A stretch of DNA of 64,000 nucleotides from an uncultured Marinicella sp. (GCA_947502595.1 CANNAM010000011.1:61139-125138), one strand, 5' to 3'. Shown: positions 41,859-51,757, counted from the stretch's first letter. The notes: a model not told the origin generated them from the letters alone. Program-made: numbers and translations.

Positions 41859-44039
41859 GTGACTGTGTTGTCATACACATCCAAAACCATGAGTCATAAA
41901 GCCGTACAAGAGGCTTTTAAAAAGCTCAAAGAAAAAACCAACCTATACCTCAAGCCTGAAGAGAAAGCCAAGCTCCGTGAAGCGGTACATTTTGGCGCAT
42001 TCGCTCACGAGAAACAAATCCGTAAATCAGGTGAGCCTTATATCACCCATCCGATTACAGTGGCCACAATCCTGGCTGAACTGCGGGTTGACATTGATAC
42101 ACTGATTGCAGGTGTGTTGCATGACACCATTGAAGACACTGGATTTGAATATGCTGACATAGCGAAGCATTTCAATGTTGATGTGGCTAATTTAGTTGAA
42201 GCCGTCACCAAGTTAGACAAACTCAAATTCAGGAACTTGAAAGAAGCCCAAGCAGAAACATTTGTAAAAATGCTGTTTGCCATGGCTGATGACATTCGAG
42301 TGATTATCATTAAATTGTCTGATCGCCTGCACAATATGCGTACCATCAAGGCGATGAGTGCTTCTGGACAGCGGCGTATTTCTAGAGAGACTTTGGATGT
42401 TTATGCGCCAATCGCAGAACGGATTGGTTTAAAGGCCATTCAACATGAATTAGAAGACCATGCCTTCAAAGCATTGCACCCTAATCAGTACAAGCACATT
42501 TATGACGCCTCCAGAAAAATTGCTGGAAACAGGCAGAAAGCCGTAGAAAAAATTCGCAAAAATATAGAAAAAGCCTTGCTTGAGTCTGGCATGCTGGTTG
42601 ATGTGACTGGGCGCCAAAAAACTCCTTACAGTACCTATAAAAAAATCAAAACCAAACAGGTAGATATTGAAGAGGTGCATGATTTATTTGGGGTGAGGAT
42701 TGTGGTTAAAGAACTCAACCAGTGTTATTTGGCATTGGGAATTATTCATAATTTATACCCGCCAAATGAAAATGGCTTCAAGGATTACATAGCAGTGCCT
42801 AAGCAAAATGGTTACCAATCCTTACATTCGGTTGTCACTGGGCCTTATGGCATGAAACTAGAGGTGCAAATCCGCACTGAAGAAATGGATCAACTCTCCG
42901 AAGCCGGTGTAGCGGCACATTGGATGTATAAGCACAAAGATGCCCAGCAAATTCCCTCGTTAACAAAAGCCAGAAGCTGGCTCAATTCATTGTTAAAAAT
43001 TCAAAAAGATTCGGGCAGCTCTTTGGAATTTTATGAAAACCTCAAGGGCGATTTAGGTACTGATGAAATCTATGTCTTCACTCCCAAAGGCGACATTGTG
43101 CAACTGCCAAGCAAGTCTTGTGTTCTGGATTTTGCTTTTGCTATTCACAGTGCTGTTGGTGCGCATGCCGAAAGCGCAGTGGTTAATGGCGACCCAGCTA
43201 CCCTGTCTCAAGTTTTGGATACCGGCGATGCCGTATCAATTAAAACTGCTAAAGGTTTAACCGTAAATGCTGAATGGTTGCGCGTGGTGGTCACCAGTAA
43301 AGCCAGAACTGCCATCCGCAAAGAGCTCAAAGACATCAAAGATGAAGATGCATTAATACTGGGACATCGCATGCTTGACCGCGCCCTGGACACATTTGGC
43401 TATTCATTTGAAAAGTTAGATCCTCGTGCCATCAAACGGGTGTTAAAGCATTACCAACTGAACAGCATGGATGACTTGTTAAAAAGTTTTGCTTTTGGGC
43501 AGTTGTTGCCTTCCATTGCTGCCAGAAAATTAATGCCTTTGATGAAGCAACGTAAGTTAGATAAGGATTACCAGCCCAAAGAATCATTGACCATTGATGG
43601 CACTGAAGGTTCGATTGTCAATTACCCTAATTGTTGTTTACCGTTACCCGGTGATGAAATAACTGGGTACTTAAGTCCAGCAAAAGGCGTGGTGATTCAC
43701 CGCAGCGGTTGTATCAATTTGGCTGAAACCTTAAAGGGTGCGCCTGAACGTAAAGTCTATTGTAGCTGGAGCGTTAACACCAGTGGCAACTTCAAAACCT
43801 CTTTGCAAGTAGATGTCATCAACCGCACAGGAGTCTTGGCCAATTTGGCTTCAGTGATTGCAGAAGAAGATGTTAATATTGTAACCATCGACCAGACTGA
43901 CCGTGATTCAGGGTTTTCTCAATTGTTGTTTACTGTTGAAGTTTCGAGTAAACGTGACGTCATTGGTTTAATGGACCAACTACATGGCCACCCAGAAGTG
44001 GTCAAAGTGAAACGAGTATATCATGAAAAAAATCATTAA
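41859..44039 (+). CDS. spoT: bifunctional (p)ppGpp synthetase/hydrolase SpoT
   Basis: About 726 residues. The HD hydrolase domain (about 30-200) has HFGAFAHEKQIRKSGEPYI and the catalytic LHDTIEDTG; HNM...RLHNMRTI follows. The synthetase domain (about 230-370) keeps GRQKTPYSTYKKIKTKQ and LFGVRIVV. TGS (near 400-460) and ACT (C-terminal, FKTSLQVDVINRTGVLANLAS) regulatory domains follow. Both catalytic domains look intact. GTG at 41859 has GAGG eight bases upstream; TTG at 41853 or ATG at 41889 are alternatives. ridA overlaps its end by 17 bases. Confidence 0.95.
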   Translation: MTVLSYTSKTMSHKAVQEAFKKLKEKTNLYLKPEEKAKLREAVHFGAFAHEKQIRKSGEPYITHPITVATILAELRVDIDTLIAGVLHDTIEDTGFEYADIAKHFNVDVANLVEAVTKLDKLKFRNLKEAQAETFVKMLFAMADDIRVIIIKLSDRLHNMRTIKAMSASGQRRISRETLDVYAPIAERIGLKAIQHELEDHAFKALHPNQYKHIYDASRKIAGNRQKAVEKIRKNIEKALLESGMLVDVTGRQKTPYSTYKKIKTKQVDIEEVHDLFGVRIVVKELNQCYLALGIIHNLYPPNENGFKDYIAVPKQNGYQSLHSVVTGPYGMKLEVQIRTEEMDQLSEAGVAAHWMYKHKDAQQIPSLTKARSWLNSLLKIQKDSGSSLEFYENLKGDLGTDEIYVFTPKGDIVQLPSKSCVLDFAFAIHSAVGAHAESAVVNGDPATLSQVLDTGDAVSIKTAKGLTVNAEWLRVVVTSKARTAIRKELKDIKDEDALILGHRMLDRALDTFGYSFEKLDPRAIKRVLKHYQLNSMDDLLKSFAFGQLLPSIAARKLMPLMKQRKLDKDYQPKESLTIDGTEGSIVNYPNCCLPLPGDEITGYLSPAKGVVIHRSGCINLAETLKGAPERKVYCSWSVNTSGNFKTSLQVDVINRTGVLANLASVIAEEDVNIVTIDQTDRDSGFSQLLFTVEVSSKRDVIGLMDQLHGHPEVVKVKRVYHEKNH

Positions 44040-44403
44040 AACTGACCAAGCACCTGCTGCAATTGGTACCTACTCACAAGCCATCGTGCATGGCAACACT
44101 TTGTATACATCAGGACAGATACCCATCGATCCAGCCACTGGCGAAATGTTACCGGCTGAGTTTGAATTACAAGCCAATCAAGTGTTTAAAAACTTGGTGG
44201 CCATTGCTGAAGCTGCTGGCACAACGCTACAAAATGCGATTAAACTGAATGTGTACTTGCAAGATTTAAATGATTTTGCCTTATTGAATCATGTCATGGG
44301 TGAATACCTTGATGAACCATACCCTGCTCGCGCAGCCATACAAGTGGCGCGCTTACCCAAAGATTCATTGATTGAGATTGATGCCATTATTGCCATTGCC
44401 TGA
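44023..44403 (+). CDS. ridA: RidA-family enamine/imine deaminase
   Basis: A 126-residue trimeric YjgF/YER057c/UK114 protein that clears reactive 2-aminoacrylate and other enamines formed by PLP enzymes. Signatures are APAAIGTYSQAIVHGNTLYTSGQIP, the arginine and neighbourhood in YPARAAIQVARLP and the terminal EIDAIIAIA. It starts inside the spoT end and is followed by recG 17 bases later, the conserved spoT-ridA-recG order. Confidence 0.96.
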   Translation: MKKIIKTDQAPAAIGTYSQAIVHGNTLYTSGQIPIDPATGEMLPAEFELQANQVFKNLVAIAEAAGTTLQNAIKLNVYLQDLNDFALLNHVMGEYLDEPYPARAAIQVARLPKDSLIEIDAIIAIA

Positions 44404-44420
44404 CTGTCTGTCTTTGGATA

Positions 44421-46487
44421 ATGGAGCTCACTGAACTTAAAGGCATTGGTAAAACCACTGCGGTGAAGCTGCAGGAGTTTGGCTTGAATGATGTCATGGA
44501 TTTGTTGTTTCATTTGCCTTTGCGTTACGAAGACAAGACCAAAATCACCCCAATAGATCAATTGCTGGGATTCAGTTTTGCCTTGGTTGAGGGTGAAATA
44601 ACCAAGTCGTATGTAACTCAAGGCAGAAGGCCTATCTTGGTATGTGAGATTGATGATGGAACCGCATTCATGCAGCTGAAGTTCTTTAATTTCTATTATT
44701 CACAAAAACTCAAGATGAAATCAGGCATGCGTATTCGGGCTTATGGTGAAGTCAAGCATGGTATGTACGGAATGGAGATCATACACCCTGAATTCAGCCT
44801 TGGCGAAGAGCAGCCTGCATTGGCTGAAACATTGACCCCGGTGTATCCAAAGTCAGAAGGTATTTCACAAAAACTGTTACAGAAATCTGCTACTCAGGCC
44901 ACTGAATTATTACTCAAAGATGCTTTTGAATTGACAGAGCTGCTGCCTAAAAAATGGTTGGTCGCGCAGCAGATACCTACACTGAAAGCGGCGTTACTGT
45001 ATGTCCACCGACCTCCGGCAGATGCCAATGTAAGCCAATTACTTAACCACACCCACCCAGCCCAACAGCGGCTGAAGATAGAAGAAATATTGGCCCATTT
45101 TTTGGCTATGCACCAAGCCAGAACAGCGGTACAACAGCTTACTGCACCAGTGCTACCCATAAATCAAGCGCTCAATCAGCAATTGTTGTCATCTTTGCCG
45201 TTCACTTTGACTGCTGCCCAAGCGCGGGTGGTCAACGAGATTCATCAGGACATGGCACGCAATTATCCCATGCAACGCTTGGTTCAAGGTGATGTAGGCA
45301 GTGGTAAAACGGTGGTGGCAGCCTTGGCCATGCAAGCGGCCATAGCAGCAGGCAAACAGGCAGTGATGATGGCACCGACTGAAATTCTTGCTGAGCAACA
45401 TTTACTGACGTTAAAGGTCTATTTTCCTGATCAGCAAATTGCTTTCCTGTCAGGCAAAATAAAAGGCAAAGTCAGGACTGAGGTATTGGCTCGAATTGCC
45501 GGTGATGCTGAGCTTATTATAGGAACCCATGCCTTGTTTCAGCCTGATGTAACGTACCGGGATTTGGCTTTGGTGATCATCGATGAGCAGCATCGCTTTG
45601 GTGTCCATCAGCGTTTGATGTTGAAACAAAAGGGCCAGGCCAGTGATGCTCAAGATGGCCAAATGGTACCACACAGTCTGATCATGACTGCTACGCCCAT
45701 ACCAAGAACTTTGGCGCAAATTGCCTATGCCAATCTGGATGTTTCGGTGATTGATGAATTGCCGCCCAATCGCAAAGTCATCAACACGGTGTTATTAGAC
45801 AACAATAAAATGCCACAATTGGCAGAGCGCATCAGGAATGCTTGCGCCAAGGGTGAACAAGCCTATTGGGTATGTACTTTAATTGAAGAGTCTGAACACT
45901 TGCGTGCCAAAGCGGCTCAAGACACTTACGACGAATTGCAAGATTGGTTTCCAGATTTGGAAGTGGGTTTAATCCATGGTCGGTTAAAAAGTGAAGACAA
46001 ACAAGCGGTGATGGATCGATTCACTGCCAATCAGATTCAATTGCTCATCGCCACCACAGTCATAGAAGTTGGGGTGGATGTACCTAACGCCAGTTTGATG
46101 GTGATCGAAAATGCCGAACGTTTGGGCTTGTCTCAGCTGCATCAATTGCGCGGTAGAGTGGGGCGAGGCAACCGCCAAAGTCATTGTGTGTTGATGTATC
46201 AGGCGCCGTTGAGTGAAAATGCTCAAATACGTTTGCAAACCATGCGTGAAACCAATGATGGTTTTAAAATTGCGCAACAAGACCTTAAGTTGCGTGGCCC
46301 AGGTGAAGTGCTAGGAACCCGTCAAAAAGGTAGCATGGAATTCAGATTTTCAAATCCAGAACAAGATGCCGAACTATTTAAGCAGGCCAAGGTCATGGCT
46401 GCTGATTTGATGCAGCACAACCCCGAAATCTGTGAGCAAATCATCCAGCGTTGGCAACGGCAAGCACAGGAATTAGCCAAAGTCTGA
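44421..46487 (+). CDS. recG: ATP-dependent DNA helicase RecG
   Basis: A 688-residue helicase that reverses stalled replication forks and processes Holliday junctions. The N-terminal wedge domain with an OB fold (about 1-150) is followed by the helicase core: GDVGSGKTVVAALA (Walker A), IIDEQHRFGVHQR, MTATPIPRTL, and in lobe two TTVIEVGVDVPNAS and QLRGRVGRG. The C-terminal TRG-like region with RGPGEVLGTRQ is complete. The length matches E. coli RecG (693). Confidence 0.97.
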   Translation: MELTELKGIGKTTAVKLQEFGLNDVMDLLFHLPLRYEDKTKITPIDQLLGFSFALVEGEITKSYVTQGRRPILVCEIDDGTAFMQLKFFNFYYSQKLKMKSGMRIRAYGEVKHGMYGMEIIHPEFSLGEEQPALAETLTPVYPKSEGISQKLLQKSATQATELLLKDAFELTELLPKKWLVAQQIPTLKAALLYVHRPPADANVSQLLNHTHPAQQRLKIEEILAHFLAMHQARTAVQQLTAPVLPINQALNQQLLSSLPFTLTAAQARVVNEIHQDMARNYPMQRLVQGDVGSGKTVVAALAMQAAIAAGKQAVMMAPTEILAEQHLLTLKVYFPDQQIAFLSGKIKGKVRTEVLARIAGDAELIIGTHALFQPDVTYRDLALVIIDEQHRFGVHQRLMLKQKGQASDAQDGQMVPHSLIMTATPIPRTLAQIAYANLDVSVIDELPPNRKVINTVLLDNNKMPQLAERIRNACAKGEQAYWVCTLIEESEHLRAKAAQDTYDELQDWFPDLEVGLIHGRLKSEDKQAVMDRFTANQIQLLIATTVIEVGVDVPNASLMVIENAERLGLSQLHQLRGRVGRGNRQSHCVLMYQAPLSENAQIRLQTMRETNDGFKIAQQDLKLRGPGEVLGTRQKGSMEFRFSNPEQDAELFKQAKVMAADLMQHNPEICEQIIQRWQRQAQELAKV

Positions 46488-46572
46488 AACGATATGAGTT
46501 GCTCGCATTGGTGGGGCTGAGTCTTGCTGTACAATAACTGTTTTAATGCCAAACAAATTGGAGTAAAAACTC

Positions 46573-47583
46573 ATGTTAAAAGCAGAATATCGTTCACGTG
46601 GCCCCATTCCCCAAGACCTGATAGAAGCTGTGCCTTTAGAAAAGCCGCAATTGCAAACTGGACAAGTTTGGCTCGAAATGTTGGCAGCACCCATCAACCC
46701 TTCAGATGTCCTTACCCTGACCGGTCAGTACGGTATACTGCCACCGTTGCCTGCCATCGGTGGTAATGAGGGTGTGGCCAGGGTGGTTGAACATGGTCCC
46801 GATGTGACAGAGCCAGCCATCGGACAAACGGTGCTGTTGCCGGTAGGCATTGGTACTTGGGCCACTCACATGGTGGCTGATGCCAAAAGTCTGATTTCCT
46901 TGCCCAATGAAGTCGATCCCATTCAGTTGTCAATGATTACTGTAAATCCACCCACAGCAGCTTTGTTATTAAGTGAATTTGTGGCTCTCGAAGCGGGTGA
47001 TTGGGTGATTCAAAATGCAGCCAATTCAGGGGTTGGTTCGTATTTAATTACTTTGGCTAAATTGCGCGGCTTAAAAACCATCAATGTGGTGCGCCGCGCC
47101 TCTTTGGTTGAACCCTTGTTGGCAGCTGGTGCTGATGTGGTGCTGGTTGATGGCGACGATTTGGCTGCAAAGGTCAAGTCTGCAACTGATGGTGCTGAAA
47201 TCAAGTTGGGTATAGATGCTGTGGGTGGAACTGCCACAGCCCGAATGGGCGATGCCTTGAGTGTAGGGGCCACCTTGGTAAATTATGGTGCCATGAGTGG
47301 CGAACCTTGTCTGATGCCGCCTACAGTCCTGATATTCAAAAGTATCACTGTCCGGGGGTTTTGGCTGGCTGAATGGTTTCGTACAGCAAGTCCTGAACAA
47401 CAGCAGCAGTTGTATGGCTCACTTATTGAGTTAATTGCCGAAGGGCAGTTGTCAGTACCTATACACGCCACCTATTCAGTGCAAGACATTAAGCAAGCAG
47501 TAACTGCAGCAGCAGCTGGAAAGCGCAATGGAAAAGTCGTTGTGGTTAAGGATTCTCCTGCAACAACTGACAGTCAATTGTAA
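46573..47583 (+). CDS. MDR-family oxidoreductase, trans-2-enoyl-CoA reductase (MECR)-like
   Basis: A 336-residue medium-chain dehydrogenase/reductase without the structural zinc. The N-terminal catalytic part has APINPSDVLTLTGQYG and the acceptor loop PAIGGNEGVARVVEHG; the Rossmann part has NAANSGVGSYLITLAKLRG and VRGFWLAEWF. These are typical of mitochondrial-type MECR/ETR1 enoyl reductases, which reduce the enoyl thioester in fatty acid synthesis using NADPH. The exact substrate in bacteria is unclear. It stands alone after recG. Confidence 0.85.
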   Translation: MLKAEYRSRGPIPQDLIEAVPLEKPQLQTGQVWLEMLAAPINPSDVLTLTGQYGILPPLPAIGGNEGVARVVEHGPDVTEPAIGQTVLLPVGIGTWATHMVADAKSLISLPNEVDPIQLSMITVNPPTAALLLSEFVALEAGDWVIQNAANSGVGSYLITLAKLRGLKTINVVRRASLVEPLLAAGADVVLVDGDDLAAKVKSATDGAEIKLGIDAVGGTATARMGDALSVGATLVNYGAMSGEPCLMPPTVLIFKSITVRGFWLAEWFRTASPEQQQQLYGSLIELIAEGQLSVPIHATYSVQDIKQAVTAAAAGKRNGKVVVVKDSPATTDSQL

Positions 47584-47635
47584 GCCGGGCTATTCAGGTG
47601 TTAAACTGTTAACTATTCAACACACCGTTAAAACT

Positions 47636-48310
47636 ATGCTGACAGTCCACCACCTGAACAATTCTCGCTCTCAACGCATTCTTTGGCTATTGGAAGAGCT
47701 GGGCGTTGAGTATAAAATTAAGTTTTATGCACGTGATGCCAAAACCCAACTGGCACCTGATGAACTGAAAAAAATTCACCCATTAGGTAAATCGCCAGTA
47801 GTGACTGATGGCAGCGAGGTATTGGCTGAGTCTGGAGCCATCATTGATTATTTAGGCTATAAATACGGTTATGGTGAATGGGTGCCCAGACGCAACAGCA
47901 AGAAATACAAGCCCTATATGTATTGGCTGCATTATGCGGAAGGTTCACTGATGCCACCCTTGTTGCTTAAGCTTGTGTTTGATAAAGTGAAAAGTGCCAA
48001 GGTGCCTTTTTTTATCAAGCCTGTTACGCATGGCATAGCCAACAAAGTCATGGATTCATTTGTCACGCCCAACATCAAAAACCATTTTGCGTTCGTGGAG
48101 CAGCATTTATCTGAAAATACATATTTTGCCGGTGATGAAATCACTGGAGCTGACATTCAAATGTCATTTCCATTAGAAGCCAGCGTCGCCAAAGGAGCGA
48201 TTACAGCGGTATCACACCCGCATATTTACCAGTACGTGGATGATTTTCAAGCCCGAGAAGCCTATAAAGCAGCATTGGCCAAAGGTGGTGAATATGATTA
48301 CTCTATTTAA
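47636..48310 (+). CDS. glutathione S-transferase family protein
   Basis: A 224-residue GST. The thioredoxin-like half shows HHLNNSRSQRILWLLEELG, with a serine-containing glutathione site, and KIHPLGKSPVVTDG with the cis-proline, then ESGAIIDYLG. The helical half includes YMYWLHYAEGSLMPPLLL and FAGDEITGADIQMSFP. It is similar to the fungal/bacterial GTT1-type group. The ATG at 47636 begins the first strand; the frame continues upstream inside the previous gene. It ends eight bases inside the convergent M28 gene. Confidence 0.9.
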   Translation: MLTVHHLNNSRSQRILWLLEELGVEYKIKFYARDAKTQLAPDELKKIHPLGKSPVVTDGSEVLAESGAIIDYLGYKYGYGEWVPRRNSKKYKPYMYWLHYAEGSLMPPLLLKLVFDKVKSAKVPFFIKPVTHGIANKVMDSFVTPNIKNHFAFVEQHLSENTYFAGDEITGADIQMSFPLEASVAKGAITAVSHPHIYQYVDDFQAREAYKAALAKGGEYDYSI

Positions 48311-49595
48311 CTGACTGCTCAAACCCGTTGCGGTAAATCAAGTCGTCTGTACCTAACACTTCAGCGACTTCAGCCAAAGTGGCCAGATTGGTTTTGATGA
48401 TGTACTCACCTTGGTTGGTGTTGATGTTTTCGGGCAAATCGGTGCTGCGGTGGTAATCTGGATACAAAGCATAATCATCGTCTATCGACAGTACAGCCGG
48501 CATGCCATTGTCGATGTATGACACGTGGTCAGAGCCAAAATAATTGGTGCTGGTGAACACCGTTAAATCAGGTGCATAAGTGGCGGCATTTTGTACCAGA
48601 GTATTCATCAGCCATTGGTAGTTGCCAGATGATTCTACCAATAACTCATGTTGGGTGTTGTGAATGTAGCCTATCATATCCATGGTCAAGGCGGCTTTGA
48701 TTTTATCATCATCACCATTATTGATTAATGTGTCTGCATGGAATTCACTGCCAAACAAACCCTGTTCTTCACCAGAATAGCAGATGAATATTATACTGCC
48801 TGCAAAACTGTACTGACTGGCGATGCGCGCCATTTCAATGACACCTGCACAACCACTGGCATTGTCGACCGCACCAGGTGCTTCGGGGTTGCCATCATTG
48901 CCAGAAATAGAATCCATGTGAGCACCTACCACATACCAATCATCAGGTCGTGTCAGTCCAGTTTGAATGCCCATAATGTTGTTGGAAATGGATGAGCCAA
49001 CATTGAATGTAACTTGACTGGTTTGTAAGTTGAATTGGCTGAATTGGTTTTCAATCCAATTGGCCGCCGAAGCATTGCCCGTGCTGCCAGTTTGTCTTGA
49101 CCAAGTAGACAAGGTCACGATGTCAGCCAACCAGCTGGCTGAATCGACTTGATCGACCAATGTTTGAATTTGTGACTGACTGCTTTTGGACGGTGGTGTA
49201 GTGGCTTTAATAATCGGTTGAAAATCATCGACAGCAATATAGCTTAAGTGTGGGTCGGACTTGAGTTCAGCTTGGGTGTTTTTTAAGACCAGGCTGTAAC
49301 CATGCGCTTGGAGTAACACTTTAACCGGCAGGTTTTGTATTTCAACTTTATTCCCCCTGACTACCAGTAACCGTTCCTTAGGGTAAAGGGTGGTGGCAGG
49401 CGGCAGTGCTTTAAAAGTTGGCTTGGCGTCACAAATCAGTGATTGGTTTGCCAGTTGTAACTGCTGTGCTTTGTGGTGGCTGTATTGGTTTGTCAGGTGA
49501 CACCAATCTTCTGCGGTTGCGTTGACAAAGACCAACAGCAAAAAGGCGGCCACTGACCATGTGTAGGGGCTTGGTAAGACAGCTTGTTTAGTCAT
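48303..49595 (-). CDS. secreted M28-family zinc aminopeptidase
   Basis: A 430-residue exported enzyme starting at the ATG at 49595; the signal peptide is SVAAFLLLVFVNATA. The propeptide-like region (about 40-160) precedes the M28 catalytic domain with zinc ligands and catalytic residues in VGAHMDSISG, GAVDNASGCAG, YSGEEQGLFGS, MDMIGY and a final His in YPDYHRSTDLPEN. It resembles Vibrio/Aeromonas leucyl aminopeptidases. The extreme C-terminus reads DDLIYRNGFEQSVK, similar to the tail of the neighbouring beta-helix protein, so a shared sorting or maturation signal is possible. Confidence 0.9.
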   Translation of the reverse strand: MTKQAVLPSPYTWSVAAFLLLVFVNATAEDWCHLTNQYSHHKAQQLQLANQSLICDAKPTFKALPPATTLYPKERLLVVRGNKVEIQNLPVKVLLQAHGYSLVLKNTQAELKSDPHLSYIAVDDFQPIIKATTPPSKSSQSQIQTLVDQVDSASWLADIVTLSTWSRQTGSTGNASAANWIENQFSQFNLQTSQVTFNVGSSISNNIMGIQTGLTRPDDWYVVGAHMDSISGNDGNPEAPGAVDNASGCAGVIEMARIASQYSFAGSIIFICYSGEEQGLFGSEFHADTLINNGDDDKIKAALTMDMIGYIHNTQHELLVESSGNYQWLMNTLVQNAATYAPDLTVFTSTNYFGSDHVSYIDNGMPAVLSIDDDYALYPDYHRSTDLPENINTNQGEYIIKTNLATLAEVAEVLGTDDLIYRNGFEQSVK

Positions 49596-49721
49596 GAAGT
49601 TTAATTGGCATGTGTAAATACTCGTATGATACCGCACAAATGATGCACATGGAAACGCCGTGGTTAAACAGTTTTAATGCTTGCAGTAATTACCATCGGC
49701 GCGCCATCTAAGTGCAGCCAA

Positions 49722-51599
49722 CTAATCAAAGTGGTCATAAAAGATCACATCATTTTGGTTAATATTGTTGAATTCAAAAGCTCCCATGTCATAGTGGCCA
49801 TAAACGGGAGCGACGATGGCGAAACCACGAGGTATGCCCTTGATGTCATGGTGTTTTGGCTGGTAGACACTGGTGTCACAATAATCCAAAGGTGCAGAGA
49901 ATAAAGTTAGTGCATAGTCATGAGTAACTGAATCTGCAAAGCCAGGGTCATTGGCGGTGATCATTGGCCCCATGCTGTCAGGTAATGCATGTGGCGCTGG
50001 TACATTAAAACATTGGCCACTGTAATGGTGATTCGGTGAACCAGCACTGATGACATTGGCAGGGTCATTCCAAATCAAACTGCTGTTGAGCTTAAGACTT
50101 TGGGTGCTGTTTTGAGCTGCACCCAGAACAAAAATGTGGTCAGTAGCGTTATCAGTCACGGTATTGAAGGCAAAATTGAAAGTGACTTGATTATCAAGTT
50201 TAAACAGACTGTATCCAGTGCTTTGTTCTGCTTGGTTACCAAAAACTTGATTGCCTTCAAATATGGATTCACAGGAATTTTGGTGGTCGCCATTTAAATC
50301 TAAGACACTGGCTATTGCTGCCGTGTTGTCTCGAAATGTAGTTTGATAAATCTGCGTAGTGGCGCAACTGTTGAGCATGATGGTGGCAGAAAAATCAGCC
50401 GCGTTGTTGGCCACTTCAGAACACAACTGGTTACCAAAGCAGGATCCGCTAGAACGGCGCATATGCAGATGTGCGCCTTCGTTTAAAGACAGTGCAGAGC
50501 CTCTGTTGGCTTGGTTGTGGTTAATTCTGCCATTGGTTATTTTCACTTGTGAGCCGCTGCCTCGTGCATAAATGCCTCCACCCTGTCCATTGTTTTCATC
50601 CGTGGTGTAGTTGCCAATAACGTTGGCAAAGTGAAAGGCATTACCCAAGACAATTAATTGGGCATTCAACAGGTAGGCGCCACCACCAAAATTGGTGGCA
50701 CTGTTATTATTCAGTCCAGCTATGGATTGCGGCACACTTAAATTGTCACCTGCGCGAAGTTTGACCTGACAACCATTGCCTGCATAAATCCCACCGCCTG
50801 ATACCGCAGAGTGGTTGTTGGCAATGTAGCTGTTATCATCTATATCTACCAGAGTTGTGTGTAGACAAGTAATGCCGCCACCGGTCTGCTGAGCGGTGTT
50901 TGCCACCAATTGGGTGTTGATTGATTGTAACTGTGCACCTGATTCTGCAGCAATGCCGCCACCTGAAACAGCCGTGTTCTGTTCTAGGGTACTGTGCTTG
51001 ATGGTGACCTGTGCATTTTGACTCACAAACAGGCCGCCACCGTTGCTGCCAGCGCTGTTGTTTTTGATCTCAACATGGTCGATTAACAGCTGCCCTCCAT
51101 TGATGCCACTGTAATACAGACCACCGCCAAAATGATTGGCAGAATTGTTGCGAATGGTGCTGTGACTGATGGAAGTGTCCACATTACCAATGATGACTAC
51201 CCCGCCAGCAATGTTGCTGCCGTTTGTTAGGCCAGAGTGAATGTCTAAACCTTTGAATACCACGGTCTTGGGATTGTGGCCGCTTGCTGCTGTGGTTTTG
51301 ATTTGTATGGCTGTCATGCTGTTGTTGCCGGAAATTTCGGTAAGTACAGCGCTGCTGATATTGTTTTGCGCATCATGGCAGTTGTTGTATCCGCCTATTA
51401 GTTCAACAGAACGATTGATCAGACTGATGGGGGCATATATGGTTTGGTTGGTGACCCTAACCGCTGCATTGTTATTAATTGCAGTTTGTAATGAAGCTGC
51501 GCTGTAATCACAATTGTTGTCAGTACCGACAGTAACAAAGCTTTGTGCCTGCAAATGATTGCTTAGGATAAAACAGCATAACATTATTATTTTTTTCAT
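49722..51599 (-). CDS. secreted right-handed beta-helix protein (choice-of-anchor Q-like)
   Basis: A 625-residue exported protein starting at the ATG at 51599 behind AAAAGG; the signal peptide is MLCCFILSNHLQAQ. The mature chain is a string of parallel beta-helix coils with repeated GGG-(I/L)-Y/A turns (for example SAVSGGGIYAGNGCQVKL and NFGGGAYLLNAQLIVLG). Near the C-terminus, IKGIPRGFAIVAPVYGHYDMGAFEFN is the mark of choice-of-anchor Q domains. The tail ends NDVIFYDHFD. It probably binds or degrades polysaccharide or acts as an adhesin; no catalytic residues could be identified. Confidence 0.83.
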   Translation of the reverse strand: MKKIIMLCCFILSNHLQAQSFVTVGTDNNCDYSAASLQTAINNNAAVRVTNQTIYAPISLINRSVELIGGYNNCHDAQNNISSAVLTEISGNNSMTAIQIKTTAASGHNPKTVVFKGLDIHSGLTNGSNIAGGVVIIGNVDTSISHSTIRNNSANHFGGGLYYSGINGGQLLIDHVEIKNNSAGSNGGGLFVSQNAQVTIKHSTLEQNTAVSGGGIAAESGAQLQSINTQLVANTAQQTGGGITCLHTTLVDIDDNSYIANNHSAVSGGGIYAGNGCQVKLRAGDNLSVPQSIAGLNNNSATNFGGGAYLLNAQLIVLGNAFHFANVIGNYTTDENNGQGGGIYARGSGSQVKITNGRINHNQANRGSALSLNEGAHLHMRRSSGSCFGNQLCSEVANNAADFSATIMLNSCATTQIYQTTFRDNTAAIASVLDLNGDHQNSCESIFEGNQVFGNQAEQSTGYSLFKLDNQVTFNFAFNTVTDNATDHIFVLGAAQNSTQSLKLNSSLIWNDPANVISAGSPNHHYSGQCFNVPAPHALPDSMGPMITANDPGFADSVTHDYALTLFSAPLDYCDTSVYQPKHHDIKGIPRGFAIVAPVYGHYDMGAFEFNNINQNDVIFYDHFD

Positions 51600-51660
51600 G
51601 GTTAATACCTTTTGATTGAATGCATATACTTTTACAAAAATCACCTTGTAAATCCTGAAA

Positions 51661-51757
51661 ACAGTCTGAAACAGTCTGAATTTGTTGGCTATTTAGGTTT
51701 GCAGTCTGAATTTCAGGTTGTAAACTACCGTGTTCTTACAGTTGATGACAGTTTGAA
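51661..51757. repeat. four near-identical decamers in the divergent region before trpE
   Basis: ACAGTCTGAA occurs head to tail at 51661-51670 and 51671-51680, GCAGTCTGAA at 51701-51710 and ACAGTTTGAA at 51748-51757. The spacing of the first three is 10 and 30 bases, whole turns of the helix, as for cooperative regulator sites. The third copy overlaps a candidate -35 box. Confidence 0.5.
51699..51726 (+). promoter_or_regulatory. candidate trpE promoter
   Basis: TTGCAG at 51699-51704 and TAAACT at 51721-51726 are 16 bases apart. The -35 box overlaps one of the repeated decamers. No trp leader peptide or attenuator was found between here and trpE. Confidence 0.35.
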
